Under the pieces are notes generated by a model. It did not search any database. It had not been told where the DNA came from and was given only the letters and a program-made list of their open reading frames with translations. The position numbers were made by a program, and so were the translations under genes. Positions 48,701 to 61,450 of a stretch of 64,000 nt of DNA are shown in pieces (within the stretch, counting starts at the first letter, position 1; each line of letters opens with the position of its first letter). The DNA is from Nepenthes gracilis (taxonomy: Eukaryota > Streptophyta > Magnoliopsida > Caryophyllales > Nepenthaceae). The DNA lies in assembly GCA_033239525.1 (NCBI GenBank), contig BSYO01000005.1, positions 2,576,001-2,640,000 of the forward strand, read 5' to 3'.

Positions 48701-51700
48701 CCAAATATTTTACCTGAACTATATCTTCATCAATTAGAAGTTGCACCTTCTGTGGTACCATTTTACTGCTCTTGTCATCCCCAAATCCTAGCCTTCCATG
48801 TTCTCCTCTGCCCCAACTATACACCTGGAAACAAATTCACAGAGATAAAATAGCATACAAAAAAAAATAATAATAATAAAATAGAAAATTTAAACATCAT
48901 TTTCTAAATACTGAAACAAACAGGTAATTCACATAGTCTGGAGATAACAGCACAAATTTGGCAGCTGCAGGGAAGGAGATGAAGAGGAAAGGGCAAGAAG
49001 AAGAATCAACAAAGGAGGAGAGAGGAAAACAATTGACAGCTTCCATGCTCATAATATCGTTCATCAGTACTATAGAATCCAAAAATTAACTCCCTTATAT
49101 AAACACCCAGCTCTTAAGTTAACTAAGAAATAATTATAACTTTCTAAGTGATAATGACCCAAAATATTAAAATAACAATTAGGAAACAAACATAATTTCA
49201 TAAATGACCCCTCTCAATTTTCCAATGTAAAAATGAATACACTTTGATCTTTCATAATACATTACTTTAACGGGAGTCAAAGTTGTCATGATAACAATGT
49301 ATAACACCCACATGACCCACATCATAAGGTTTAAGGAAATGTTCTCAAATTCAGAGCACACAACTCTAATCTTCTTTCATCTCCTACAGAAATAACACAG
49401 TCACAATATGAGAATGGAGAAATCTCTAGATCACTAAATACAGTAGTATCAGATTTAGAAACACATATCACCTCGTTTGAGATTGAAAATCTCGATTTGG
49501 TGGGCCATGGACGAAAACAGTGGCATTGGATCACAGCCGTATCAGATGCAAACTTTTTTATGAATCGAAACCTAAGGGGCATATAGATGGCAGATATATT
49601 GAAAAACAACGGGTGTATCTACTGGCCAATTCCACTGGCTCATAATGTTATTTAACACTTCCTCCCGTTGCCTGAATGAACAATACTCCAAAGCTGAATA
49701 AGATGACACCTTAAAGAAATGGTCACTATAATTTTGATGGTGAAGATTGAAATTCACAAGGTGATTCCACAATAACTATGAGACGCTTGCCCCTTCTTCT
49801 CCAGCTGAAAGTAGGCTTCTAGCAACTTAAAAATGTAGCAGCATTTGATCAAGGTCATCTCTAGGTGCAGTAAGCTACAATGTGCCAGATTTCATAAGTA
49901 CAGCTGATGCCGAACTAAACATAGATAACTTGCCATCAAATTGAAAGATGTCAATTCAATTTCACACAACTATGCGAGAAAGTAATCACCTCTCCTTCAT
50001 CTGTCAATGCCGTAGAATGCCAACCACCAGCAGCAATATCAACCTGGTTTTACATGGAGATATTTCTATCAGGCTAGCGCACACAGATCACAAATGCTGC
50101 ATCAGTCATGGCAATCAGAGTTAGCTACACTTAACTGCCTAAATTTCTTTGTATTTTAAAAATAACCACCACCTTTTCTTTTTCTTTCACTGAACATGAT
50201 TTGTCTTTCCTTTCAATTAACCCACCATGCCCTGTTTTTGTCATGTTTTTAAGTGAAATAGCATCCTCGATATGTGTCCTCACATACTTGTAGGAAATAT
50301 ATAGCTTTTAGTTTCACTAAAATTAAATGAATTTAGCAAATTTTTGAAATGGTAAGTTGAAAGGAAATGAAAATTGTAGATAGTTCAGCGAAAGAAAAAA
50401 TAAAAGCGGCTGTTATGTGAAAAGCACCAAGAAAGGAGGCAATTAAGTGTAGGTAACCCTTGCAATTAAACATCTACAGGCATAATAAGTTAATGCAACC
50501 TACAATGCCTAAAATATTCATGCACAAACTCTCAGGGTTCTTGAATTTTTTTTCTTCTTCATAGTTCTTAAAATTTTCAAGAAAATATATAAGTTGAAAA
50601 TTTACATTGTATGGGTGAAAAGAAATAAATAATTTGTATGAGGAGCTTGGAAATTTGTTCATATTATAATCTAAACAACTTCAGCTCAATATATCGAGCT
50701 AAGTTCATCATCTGAGTATGATGCAAAAACTATGAAACAACGAGAATGCTGGAAGGTTAAAGACAATGGCATGCACCAGAGTAAGACCCTCGAGCCCTTG
50801 TACAGGAATAGGCTGTGATCTTGGTTGAGTATCTCCTGTTCCAAGCTGCCCATATTCATTGTTGCCCCATGCCCATAAGGTTCCATCTTCTTCAAGAGCC
50901 AAATTATGAAATGCTCCCACTGCAATTAGCTGCACCCTCTCAAGTCCTTGCACACGTACAGGAGTAGAAATTTGCTTTCTGAATAATAACATCACCAAGG
51001 AAAAAGAACATAAATGGATATATATCATTCTTCATAAACACGAACAAGCTATCTCAATATATGTAGGTATAACAGAGAAGTCCAAGAGTTTATACATATC
51101 TCCAGGAGGCCATGGTTGACCCCAAGTCCACACATGTCCTTCATGTGTAAGCACCACTGAATGTGTACCCCCAGCAGCTACCTGAAACATTGAGTAGTTA
51201 ATGACAAATGTCAAGATCATTATTGTAAATATTGGCTGATATGAATTGATATCGGGCCCCTTGATAAAGGTATTTTCTAATGCTGTAATAATATCACATT
51301 ATATCAGCCGGTATGACTTTGTCAACTTACAATTGTTGAAAATTTTTTTCTTTTTGATATATCCGATACAGATATATATTGTTCAATATGTCCGATGTAA
51401 TTATGGTCACGAAGCATCAGTTTTGAATAAAGTATCTCTTCAGAATCTTACTAGCAACAACTCAAAAGGAAAAGAGGAAAAACCATCTCCGATAGGTGTA
51501 TCTTCAAAGGCTCATAATATTCACTTGTTTATTTCTCAAAGTTCCAATAAAACTACCCAGTAGATTTGCAATTCCAATATCAATGGAGATTAACAGTGCA
51601 TCATTTAAGCACATCCACGTAGGTCTAAAGAAAACCAAAAGCAACAACAAAAAACTCACTGAACACAAATGCATAATCACCTGCTGAACTGAAAGTTTAG

Positions 51701-54519
51701 GTGCACAACGCTGAGGAATCACGATATCTCTTCTCAAAGGTCTTCCAGTATCATCTTTCCGCTCAAGTTCTTCACCACATTGCCCATATTCATTCCCACC
51801 TACGACAATTTTTGTTCATGGTAAGTAATAGATTTGTAGTACATTTGGAGCTAGCATAGGATATGCCATCAAGAGAACTAAATTGAGGAGATAAATTCCA
51901 GCTAACCATAGAAAAGGCTTTGTTCAGTTTGAATTGGTTCAGTCAAGTCACCGAATTTTCCATCAAAACCTATTCCTAAAAGCTTTGTGTGGTCCATTAC
52001 CTCAAAGAGGAAAACAAAAAGTGGATTCAGATTTTTGTCCAAACAACCATGTTCAGCTATATTTTCCCCTCCTCCCTGTGGTTATTCTTCCTGAGTCTGA
52101 AGGGAATATTATGGACACAAAACAAGTAAAACCGACACTTGAATGAAAAATAGCTAACTACACAGTTTCTGAAAAGGTTTTTATTTTTTTGGGGGAGCGG
52201 TGGAGGTCAAAACAATGAACCATAGTTCATCTTCCGAACCAACTGGATTTTAAATTTCACGCTCTATTAGTTCTATGAACTAGAGGATTATCCACTGGTT
52301 CAAATAAAGAAAACAGTCTCACTGCGATAGATGAATAGTGCTAAGTACATTTGACACTCCTCCAACCCTATAAAGTAAGAGCATCGTCCATTAGGCCACC
52401 CTTTTCATCTAGATCTTACAAGCTATGTGGCTTTGTTTTTTAAGCCATAAAGTTTGCTATTTATCATAGTCTTGCAGGAAACAAAATAAAAAGAATGTGC
52501 TTTAACTAAATTTATACCCCAAGCATAAGCACGGCCTTGATCATCAACAGCCAGACAATGCCACCCACCAATTGCTGCCTGAAATAAAAAAGAAACTTTG
52601 ATTGATTCCACCAGCAAAAGAGAACCAACCAAAAAAGATTTGAACTTCAGGGCAAAATTGTGATATACCTGTACAATTTTGACATTAGCAAGAGCCTTAA
52701 CTCGACTAGGAACGTTCTCAGTCTTGCTCTCAGGTGGATGTCCTAAAGTCCCTCTTTGATTCCATCCCCATGTAAACAACTGACATTATGCAACCAAAAA
52801 AATATAAGTGTTTCATTTCAAGAAAGAAGCCAATTTTAATTTTGGATCATAAACAGCAGGAACAAAAATACGAAGAAATTCTCTCTTTTTTCCTTTGTTT
52901 AAATATGGAGAATCCCAGCTGACCTAAAGGAGGTAAAATTAGCAAACCTATTCTCAAATTTTCAGAAAATATTGATTTCATTTAAAACTCTTACCACAAG
53001 TTGAGTCAATCCCCTTCAATGCCACAAGGGCTCCCATTCGGCCAGATAATTAAACATAAAAAATCGTCACAGATTCTTTTTCTGAGTATAAAATTGCCTT
53101 GGATAACAGAAATGGAAATGGACAAGTGCACAAGGCAGATGGAAAGCAGCTCACTTTTCCATGGTTGGTTGCAGGAAGCATAAATTAACTTGACATGGTC
53201 AGTACTTTTCAGATTCAACCTACCCCAAAGCAAGGGAGGAAGGAAGCAGGCAGTAGCACTAGTTTCAGGAATAAATGCTATAGAAGGAAGATGATAGGTA
53301 TAATTGCTAACGGCCTAAGAGGAAAGTTTGTCAAAGAATCTGGCCCATAAAAAAATAGAGACCTATTTAGCCCATTAGCCCAAAGTTGGAAGGTGAGCTT
53401 GTCAATCATATCCGGACAGTTTACTTCCTGAGTGAAGACGAAACCAACTCTAACCTACCAGAACAGACAACTTCCCTCTCTTATCTGGTTTAACAAACTT
53501 GGTTGTCAGTCAGGAACCACCGGCCAAATATCATCTTATTATCCATTCGGACGGTTCCTTAGACGGTTGGTAGGAAAGATCAACTGCCCTTAATTTTTAC
53601 ATAAACCCCTCCTTCCCAACATGAAAGGGGGACGACACTCAACAAAAAAGCTAACAAAAGACAATCTTAAGATACTTCAAGCATATTCTCTCTCATTAAT
53701 ACGCTTTCTACTAAATGCACATCACAAAACTATTTTAGCAAACATTTTCATTTTACAATATCTCCTTTCTTTTCACAAAAAAAGATTACTTACTTGAGTA
53801 TCGGAGGATATATAAAAAAATAAGTCTTGCTAATTTTTTGACCGTATATTTTTTGTGTTGTACAGTATCCAGATTCAAGTATACAGAAATCGGACTCGCG
53901 TTAGACTTATCAGATAGTCTGGAACAGTTCTTGACTCGTTAATTCGTATAATAATCTGGATCTAAGCACGCATCGGATAAGTAGCTACTATCGAATCTGT
54001 TGTGCTAGAATCAATGGCAAGTCCAATTACAAACAAAAAAGGAAGGTCGGTCCAGTACCGAGCAAAGGCCAGATGAAGCTCCGGTCCCAATTCGCAATAG
54101 CATTGCTAAAAAAAATTGAAACTTTGCCAATGATTGACAATGAAATTGCTATTATTTCCATATAACTAAAGCATTCGAAGAGTAAAGGCAAAAAGAGCAA
54201 CGAAACAATAAAAACGAACTGATTGAAGGGAAAAGGGATGAGAGCGAACACCTTTCCATCTTCACAAATGGCGAGAGAGTTGCGACTACCAGCAACAACA
54301 GAAGAGACGGAATAGCGCTGAAGAGCTTGTACTTGGCAAACCCATTCTTTTTCGTCATCGTTCCCCAATCCTAATTGCCCATCTTCGCCTGAACCCCTGC
54401 CAAGCATCAACGCATTACTAGCAATCAAAAAACGCCGTGTTGAAGAGATGAAAACTATACCAATGCGAGAAAGAGGGGAAGAGAAGAAACCATGCGATGA
54501 CGGCCGTGTCAGTAGGCAT
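45734..54519 (-). CDS. RCC1-repeat (UVR8-like) propeller protein, eleven exons
   Basis: Minus-strand exons: 54519-54491, 54396-54252, 52779-52669, 52578-52518, 51799-51681, 51181-51096, 50978-50777, 50043-49990, 48824-48714, 46668-46612 and 45928-45734. All introns are GT-AG, the frame is kept throughout, and the product is 389 residues. The whole chain consists of RCC1 repeats (for example GSGEDGQLG, FTWGWNQRGTLG, AIGGWHCLAVDDQGRAYAWG, AVGAFHNLALEEDGTLWAWG, AAGGWHSTALTDEGEVYSWG, SCGGTHSVAL, ACGGRHTLAV), enough for a seven-bladed beta-propeller and little else. RCC1 propellers act as exchange factors or as protein and chromatin binders. The GWRHT tryptophan motifs and the C-terminal VP peptide of the UV-B receptor UVR8 are absent, so it is a homologue, not UVR8. 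The start in exon 1 (MPTDTAVIAW) completes the first WGSGEDG repeat after splicing. Intron 2 contains a repeat R1 copy. Confidence 0.92.
47160..47530. other. Repeat-like sequence in intron 9 of the RCC1 gene
   Basis: Within the long intron between 46669 and 48713. It contains GATATCG/CGATAC-type segments similar to 51230-51410 (intron 5), which suggests two copies of an old repeat. Not classified. Confidence 0.35.
47995..48172 (+). mobile_element. Au-type SINE-like element
   Basis: About 180 bp in an intron of the RCC1 gene, opposite to the gene's strand. A B-box-like GGTTTGAGTCG is at about 48045-48055. It is followed by GTAGAAAC, an AATGCAAGATTAGATTGTGT and ATAATAGACTCAAAATGG segment, TTTGTGCACCGTGAGAGTTT and a T-rich end. 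This order matches the tRNA-derived Au SINE family of angiosperms. The A box and 5' end are not clear, and no target duplication was established. Confidence 0.6.
53325..54003 (-). repeat. Dispersed repeat family R1, copy C, inside intron 2
   Basis: Reverse-complement copy of the family at 44195-44875 and 3460-4145, located wholly in intron 2 (52780-54251) of the RCC1 gene. Landmarks on the plus strand include AATCTTAAGATACTTCAAGC (about 53662) and TATCTGGTTTAACAAAC. Ends are approximate. Confidence 0.65.
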
Positions 54520-55479
54520 GAGACAGAGAGAGAAGTGGCAGTTGGGAATAAGATGTGAAGAATAGACAGCGAAAGTGAAATGGAACGGAAGCGGAGTATG
54601 TGCTCCGGGAACCCGATCGTAGTTCGCATCAATCAGCTTACGATAGGCTCGACAAGAGAGTGAGTGAGATATTAACGAATAAAACTCTCCTGAATTAATA
54701 TTTTTACAATTTAATTTTGGAAAACGTTCAGAAAATGTAAAGCTTTTAATTTTTTTTATTAGATTTATTTTAAAAAAATAAAGATTTTAAAATAAATTTA
54801 AATATTTACCAAAATCTCAATATGTATTTTTTCAAAAGTTAAAATTTACACATCTTCTAAAAGTTTACTAAGTGTTGAAATTTAAAGAACTTCAGGGGAA
54901 TTTATAATTAAAATAACTTCTAAACTTGTGGTTGACGGAAATGTACGATACGAAGGTGGTGTTAATGTGTTAAAAAAGGCAGATGTTTTTGTGTGGTGTT
55001 AAAGATGTGATTACGATTTTCTATTCATTAATAATGTCTTGTGTCAATTGCATGTTTTATTATCACATGTTTTTACATGTAAGAACATGCATTATACTGT
55101 ATGTGTATATATATATTCACTTTGATTAAGGTTTATGTTAGGATCATATATTATATCTCATTTTAATAACATATATTTCTTTTTTATATCTTTGCAATTC
55201 TTACACCAGCATGCTACTTCATGTATATATTTTTTGTTACAAAGCTAAGAAAACGAAATACAGGAAAGAGGAATAGGGGATCAACCAGGGAAGGATGGAG
55301 GAGGGTAGGAGTAAAAATCCAGACAGTTTTCAGAATTATCTGCTCCTGAAGTGCATGAAGAGTCTCCTTCTAGTGGATTAATTCATAAATATCTTTAAGG
55401 AGTCATTCCATTTCTAAAGGCTTACTTTCATTCTCAAGCCTCTGTCTAGGTAAAAGTACTGGCCAGAGAATTGGTTTTC
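54520..55479. other. Upstream region of the RCC1 gene
   Basis: The 5' UTR and promoter of the minus-strand RCC1 gene should lie at 54520-54750. No clear TATA box was chosen. The rest is AT-rich with no gene seen. Confidence 0.5.
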
Positions 55480-56464
55480 TTGTAGTATATTACACTATAT
55501 TACAAACTTTTGCATTCTTCAATAATACTTCTGCTTGGATCTTGGGCATTTGTTCGAAGGGTAAGCTTTTGGATTGCCAATAGTGAGTCTAACTCAATAA
55601 CAATTTGTTTGATATTTCTGTCCCAGGCTATGTTGAATCCCCAGAAAAAGTTTAAATTCCATTTTAAATTATATTCACTTCGTTAATAAAGTCAATGAAC
55701 CCGAATTGCTATTTGCCTTTGTCGCTTCTGCATAATCCCCTAATACTGCTGAATTTGTCATGATTGTAATAAGCATCAATGTTGAGTTTGCTCCACGCTT
55801 TTGGTGGCTTGAACCACATGCCCGTTTAAGATGGTCTTGAGAGAGATTTGAATAGGGTGTCTTTTACAAGATCATTTTTTAAGGATTAGGTCGCCTATAG
55901 AAAAAAACTTCTCGTAGAAAACTTTTCTTCTTTAAAGTCGTCCTCAAGAATAGACTTATTTCACCAAGTTCATAAATGCCAGATGCAAGTCATGTAAATA
56001 CTAGAAAGAAAATATTTGCCTCCGTTGGAAAAAAAAAAAAAAAGATTAGAAATCCAAATATTAAGAGGGCAAGAGTGCATACTTGGATAATAACTTTTTT
56101 CGAGATGCTTTTCCATATGCAGATAGTTTTTGGACAGTCTCTGATTATATGTATTATTATTTCAAACAGTTGACAAATGGAGCAAGTATCATCGTTTGTC
56201 ATGTGCCTCTTTTTCTTCAAGGCATTGGTAAAGAGCTTATTTTTAAGAATAAGTCTGATGAAGACTTTGAATTTATGAAGGATTTGATTTTCCATACTAT
56301 GCTTAGAATTATGTTGTCCTTGTCTTAGAGTATGTGCTATTGAATTTTATACGTGTTCTTAAAATTGTATATTTCAGTGTCATTATTTCATATTAACTTG
56401 ACCTCATGCTTGGAATTAGTGGAGTCTTGAAATCCTCCTATCTGCTTGCATATATTTTCAGGAA
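55480..56464 (-). pseudogene. LINE (L1-type) remnant, 3' part: zf-RVT and RNase H
   Basis: Minus-strand fragments with stops. From about 56330 down to 56090 is the zinc-binding zf-RVT region that follows plant LINE reverse transcriptases (KIKVFI-like, NKLFTNALKKKRHMTND, CSICQLFEIIIHIIRDCP, WKSI). From about 55800 to 55540 is an RNase H like that of plant LINEs (WFKPPKAWSKLNIDA and IKQIVIELDSLLAIQ). The upstream half of the same element continues at 61797-62350, beyond the copia insertion. Confidence 0.85.
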
Positions 56465-56469
56465 GCTTA
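56465..56469. repeat. Target site duplication GCTTA, left
   Basis: GCTTA immediately before the left LTR. It is repeated exactly at 61792-61796 after the right LTR. Confidence 0.95.
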
Positions 56470-56810
56470 TGTAAGAAACGAAAACCTAATCGAAGAACAA
56501 AAGGAAGACGAAGACGAGGGAGGCGACGAAGAACGTTCAGGAACCAGGGTTCCTTCGTGGGAAAAGAAAGCAGACTTGGGAAGGAACGAAATACACTGAG
56601 CGCATTGAATGCGCTTCTGATTTACTGTCCACACAATAATTACATACGGGAGCGTGTATAAATACACGCGAAATACAACGGTAAAAATTATACATGCCAA
56701 AAATAAAATAATACACCATCATCTCTAAAAGGCAAAAAATAAAATACTACCTAAAATAAAATACAACCCAAAAAATTAAAATATGAATATCTATCAATTA
56801 TTTTCTAATA
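56470..56810 (-). repeat. 3' LTR of copia element (left copy)
   Basis: 341 bp, identical by eye to 61451-61791. On the minus strand it begins TATTAGAAAATAA, where TG would be expected, so the first dinucleotide is TA in both copies, and it ends TTACA. Confidence 0.95.
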
Positions 56811-59800
56811 GTCCCCCGCAAGATGGAGCATATATATTGATAATGCCCATCTTGGACAGGTGAAAATTCAACCGATGCGAAGGGAGTGGCTTGGTGAAGA
56901 TGTCCGCCAGCTGATTGTGAGTGGTGACGTGCTGAGGCCGGATATGACCATCTTGAATTTTGTCCCGAACGAGATGGCAATCTAGCTCGATGTGCTTAGT
57001 GCGTTCATGGAAGACTGGGTTGGCCGCAATGTGAAGAGCTGCTTGATTATCACAATATAGCAATGCTGCATGGGGATGTGAAACCTGCAAGTCAGTCAAA
57101 ATGTAACGAAGCCATGATAATTCACAACAAGTGGCAGCCATGGAGCGATATTCGCGCAAGCGGAAGAGCGGGAAACCACCACGATTTGTTTCTTGCATTT
57201 CAAGAAACAAGAGAGTCCCCCGAAAAAACACGATAAGGTGAGAGATCTACGTGTGTCCGGACAAGATGCCCAATCAGCATCGCTGAAAGCTCGCAGTTGG
57301 ATGGTGGATGTGGATGAGAGTAATATTCCTTGTCCAGGGTTGAGTTTTAAATATCGCAAAACTTGGTGAGCCGCATGTAAATGATTTGAGGTAGGTTGGC
57401 TCATAAATTGGCTTAAAATTTGGACGGCATAGGCGATGTCAGGTCGAGTGATGGTGAGGTAAAGAAGTCGACCAACGAGGCGTCGATACCGGCTAGGATC
57501 AACGAGGGCAACGCCATTTTCCTTACTCAATTTTAAGTTTTGTTCCATGGGTAATTTTTGAGGTTTGCAACCCGTGATACCAGAATCGGCCAGGATGTCC
57601 AGGGTGTACTTCCTTTGACAGATATGGATGCCCTGTTGTGATCGAGCAACTTCAATACCAAGGAAGTACCGAAGAACCCTAAATCTTTGATTTTAAAAGT
57701 GCGGTTAAGGAAGGTTTTGATGGAAGTTATAGTGTCCAGCGAGTCCAGCGGCAACAAGGATGTCATCAACATACACTAGGAGTGCGGTAAAGGATTTCTT
57801 GTCTTGCTTAGTGAACAAGCTATAATCGACCTTTGATTGGATGAAACCAAAAAGGATCAAGGAGCTTGATAGCTTGGAATACCATTGTGCGGAAGCTTGT
57901 TTAAGGCCGTAAATGCTTTTTGTGATTTCTGAGACTTGATTGGATTTAGTTATGGTGTAGCCTGGTGGTGGTTTCATGTAGATTTCTTCGTTTAGAGTTC
58001 CGTTTAAAAAGGCGTTATTAACATCAAAGTGGTATAAATGCCATCCTTTGATAGCCTGAATTGCTAAGAGGAAGCGTGACAGTGTGAGTTTAGCAACTGG
58101 AGAAAAGGTTTCATGATAATCAATCCCTTCCTGTTGCGTGTATCCTTTCGCTACAAGACGGCATTTATATCTTTCAATGCTCCCATCACTGTTGAGTTTT
58201 AATTTAAAGACATAGCGACATCCGATTGCTTTCTTGCCTCGGGGCAAATCGGTAACAATCAAGTCTTATTTGATTCCAAGGCGTATGACTCTTCATTTAT
58301 AGCTTTGCGCCAATTTGGATCGAGATAGCTTGAGCATAAGTGTGTGGTTCGAGTGTGGGAGGAGATGGAAGATGAAAAATTCTTTGTAAGTGGGGACAAT
58401 TTACGATATGATATGCAATGTTCAAGAGGATAGGGTTGCCCAGGGGTATGCGGTACTGTTGGTTGGGTGGTCGTAGTGTGGTTACAATGAAAATCTTTTA
58501 GATATTGAGGGGCCTTTCTGGTTCTGGTGGTGCGGCGAATGGGAGTTTTGTCTTTGACAGGCGATTGGGAGTTGGTGATTGGTTCGGGAGAAATGCTAGA
58601 TTGTGGTGTATTATTAAGGGCGTCTTGCTCAGTGCCAGATGATTCTTGTATGGGATTTAAATTAGGTTCTTCATTGTTGCAAGGTTCTGTGGTTGGGAGA
58701 TTGGTATCAATAATGTCTGTTGGATGCATGTAGTCGTATTGCGCTATGTTAGGGAATTGTTCGTTAGATGACATGTTGGAAATTGTTTGGGCGTTATCCT
58801 GTTGAAAAGGAAAGTGCGCTTCATGGAAGATGACATCCCTAGAATTAAAAGTCGTGTGGCTATCAAGGTCTAGTAGTTTGTAACCCTTGACACCAAAGGG
58901 GTATCCCAAAAAAACACAAGTTCTACTTTTAGAATCAAATTTCTTTCGTCCGTGTGAAAGAGTAGTAGCAAAGCATAAACACCCAAATACACGAAAGTGT
59001 TCATAACTTGGTTTGATTCCAAATAGGACTTCATAGGGTGTTTTATTTTGTAACACGGGAGTGGGGGTTCTATTTATAATGTAGGCAGCAGTTAGAATGC
59101 AGTCACTCCAAAATTTTAAGGGAAGGCCTGCTTGAAATCTAATTGCTCTAGCCACATTTAGTAAATGTTGGTGTTTGCGTTCAACAACACCATTTTGCTG
59201 TGGTGTTTCCACACAACTGCGTTGGTGGATAACACCCCGTTTACTGTAGAAATCTCCCAGACTGAATTCTGATCCATTGTCAGAACGAATTGTTTTAATG
59301 TTGACATTAAATTGTGTTTTAACAAGATCACAAAAAGCTTCTAAACACAATTTTGTGTCAGATTTTTGTTTCAGAAGATAGATCCATGTACTTCTTGAAA
59401 GATCATCAACGATAGTCAAGAAATATTTGTACCCATCGTAAGATACTTCTGAAAAGGGGCCCCACAAGTCACAATGCACCACGGCGAAGAGTGTGCGTGA
59501 CTTGTGGATGCTGGGAGTGAAAGGAAGGCGACGTTGTTTAGCCATGTGACAAATGGAGCAAGGAGTATTATTAAAAGACTGTAACCCTTCTTTTACAATA
59601 GGATCTTGTATCAATTGGATCCTAGAATGTGAAATATGTCCTAATCTGGAATGCCATAAATTATGCGGTAATGAAACATAATTAGCCGAAATAGTCATAA
59701 GGGGCTTCGAACATTTTGAGAGAAGGCCAGCCAAGGTGTTTGGATGAACATCCTTATTCACTAGATAATATAATCCGTTTCGTTCTTTACCCATCCCAAT

Positions 59801-61412
59801 CGTTGTCCATGTGATAAGGTCCTGAATCAAACAAATGTCAGCAAAGAAAATACAACAACCAACAGAATCAGCAAGAGCTTTTACTGAAATTAAATTAAAA
59901 GTGAAGGATGGAACACATAAAGCATTTTTAAGTGTTATCCTTGGAGTCAGTTTCACGTCACCAATGTGGGATATGGGGACTTCACGTCCATCCGGCAGTT
60001 TCACGGAACCAGAAATGGGTATTTTCTGCCGGAGATATAAAGAGGAGTCACAGATCATGTGATCTGTGGCTCCCGTGTCCAATATCCAAATATTATTTTT
60101 GTCATATGCATAAGGGGCAGAACAAACATTAATACCAGTCATGTTACTTGTCCTGGGTTGATCACCGGAAGGGTCAAACAGGGACGAATTCTGTTTCACG
60201 GTCTGAGCAGAGGAACCCGAATCCTTCGATTCGATTAAATTCAGCAGTTGCTTGAACTGAGCTCTGGTTAAAGCAACTCTGTCTCCTTCATTGTTCTCGG
60301 TACCAGCAGCAGCAGTGTAACTCGAGTGATTGGCCGAAAAAGTGGCAGAACCGTTCTTACCATACGATTTGTGGTTTTGAGGGAATCCATGGAGTTGATA
60401 GCATCTATCAACTACATGTCCCGATTTATGGCAGTGCGAGCAAATTGGAATTTCAGCATTACCAGCCTTAAAACATTGCTGAATGGTGTGTCCTGAGACA
60501 CGGCAATGGACGCAGAATGGCCGATCCTTCTTGGATAGTTGATTATTTTTCACATTACCTTTGGAGAAATTAGGGACCCGTTTTGTAAACAAAGCCACTG
60601 CTTCAGATGGGTGAGGGACAGACAACATTAGATGTTGTCGTTCCTGTTGCTGTATGATGGAGAAAACTTTGTTTACAGAGGGCAGGGGGTCCATTAGCAT
60701 GATTTGGTCTCTCACATTAGTGTATGAATCATTGAGACCCATAAGAAATTGTATAACACAATCCCTTTGATATCGGTCGACAAGGGTTTTAAGCTTACCA
60801 CAGTTACAATCTGGGAGAGGGTCGTAAACGAGAAGCTCGTCCCAGATTGTTTTCAGTTTGCCGTAATATAAACTCACCGAATCTTGTTCTTGCAAAAGGT
60901 TGGCCAAAGCTTTCTTAAGCTGAAAAATACGGGGCCCGTTTTGTTGCGTGAATCGATCACGCAACTCCTTCCAAATTTCGGAAGCATCATCCACAAAAAC
61001 CACACTGGATTTGATGGATGAACTGATAGAGTTTTGTATCCAAGATACCACCATGTCATTACATCGTCCCCACGGTTCAAAAAGGGGATCGGTGGGATCA
61101 TAGGGCTTAGGAATCGTACCTTCAATAAACGGGAGTTTGTTCTTTGCCCTCAAGGCACGGCGCATGGTCCGGGACCAAGTCGAATAATTATCGGTTGTGA
61201 GCAAATCGGTAGCAGAGTAACAATGGGATTGTCACTTTGACTTCCAATCGAAAAGGATTGTAAGGATCCGAAAGGTTCTGGAAGCGCAGAAGGGTTTGCG
61301 AGGAGGCCAGATCTGGGTTTGGAGTAAACGCCAGATCTGGGTGTTCGTCGTTGGTGCTCGATGTGGGTTCGGCTGTGGCGTGGTGTGCCAGATCTGGATT
61401 GTTGTGGGCCAT
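56794..61412 (-). pseudogene. Copia gag-pol, broken by frameshifts
   Basis: Open segments on the minus strand: 61412-61188 (gag start MAHNNPDL), 61204-58259 (981 codons), 58262-57705, 57772-57533, 57548-57096 and 57231-56794. The large ORF has a UBN2-type gag (TTDNYSTWSRTMRRALRAKN), two CCHC knuckles (CVHCRVSGHTIQQC, CSHCHKSGHVVDRC), protease active site WILDTGATDHM, the HHCC zinc domain (WHSRLGHIS then CSICHMAKQ) and an integrase core with its three acids (HCDLWGPF, SDNGSEF, QNGVVERKHQ). The next ORFs carry RT ([19 protein letters not shown]) and RNase H ([41 protein letters not shown]). All domains can be recognised, but at least five frame changes separate them; the break at 58259-58262 is consistent with loss of a single base. 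No stop codons from ageing were noticed within the segments. Confidence 0.9.
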
Positions 61413-61439
61413 CGTTTCTCTTTCTCTCTCTCTCTCTCT

Positions 61440-61450
61440 CTCTGATACCA
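61440..61450 (-). other. Copia primer-binding site
   Basis: TGGTATCAGAG on the minus strand, directly after the 5' LTR, complementary to the 3' end of initiator methionine tRNA. It runs into a CT/GA microsatellite (61421-61442). Confidence 0.93.

Noticed and set aside
54027..54632. 201-codon minus-strand ORF with start at 54632 as the RCC1 N-terminus
   Set aside because: It reads through intron sequence. The spliced exon 1 (54519-54491) joined to 54396 restores the conserved WGSGEDGQLG start of the first repeat.
56467..56722. 77- and 61-codon ORFs in the left copia LTR as genes
   Set aside because: They occur identically in the right LTR (61518-61703 and nearby) and are non-coding LTR sequence.
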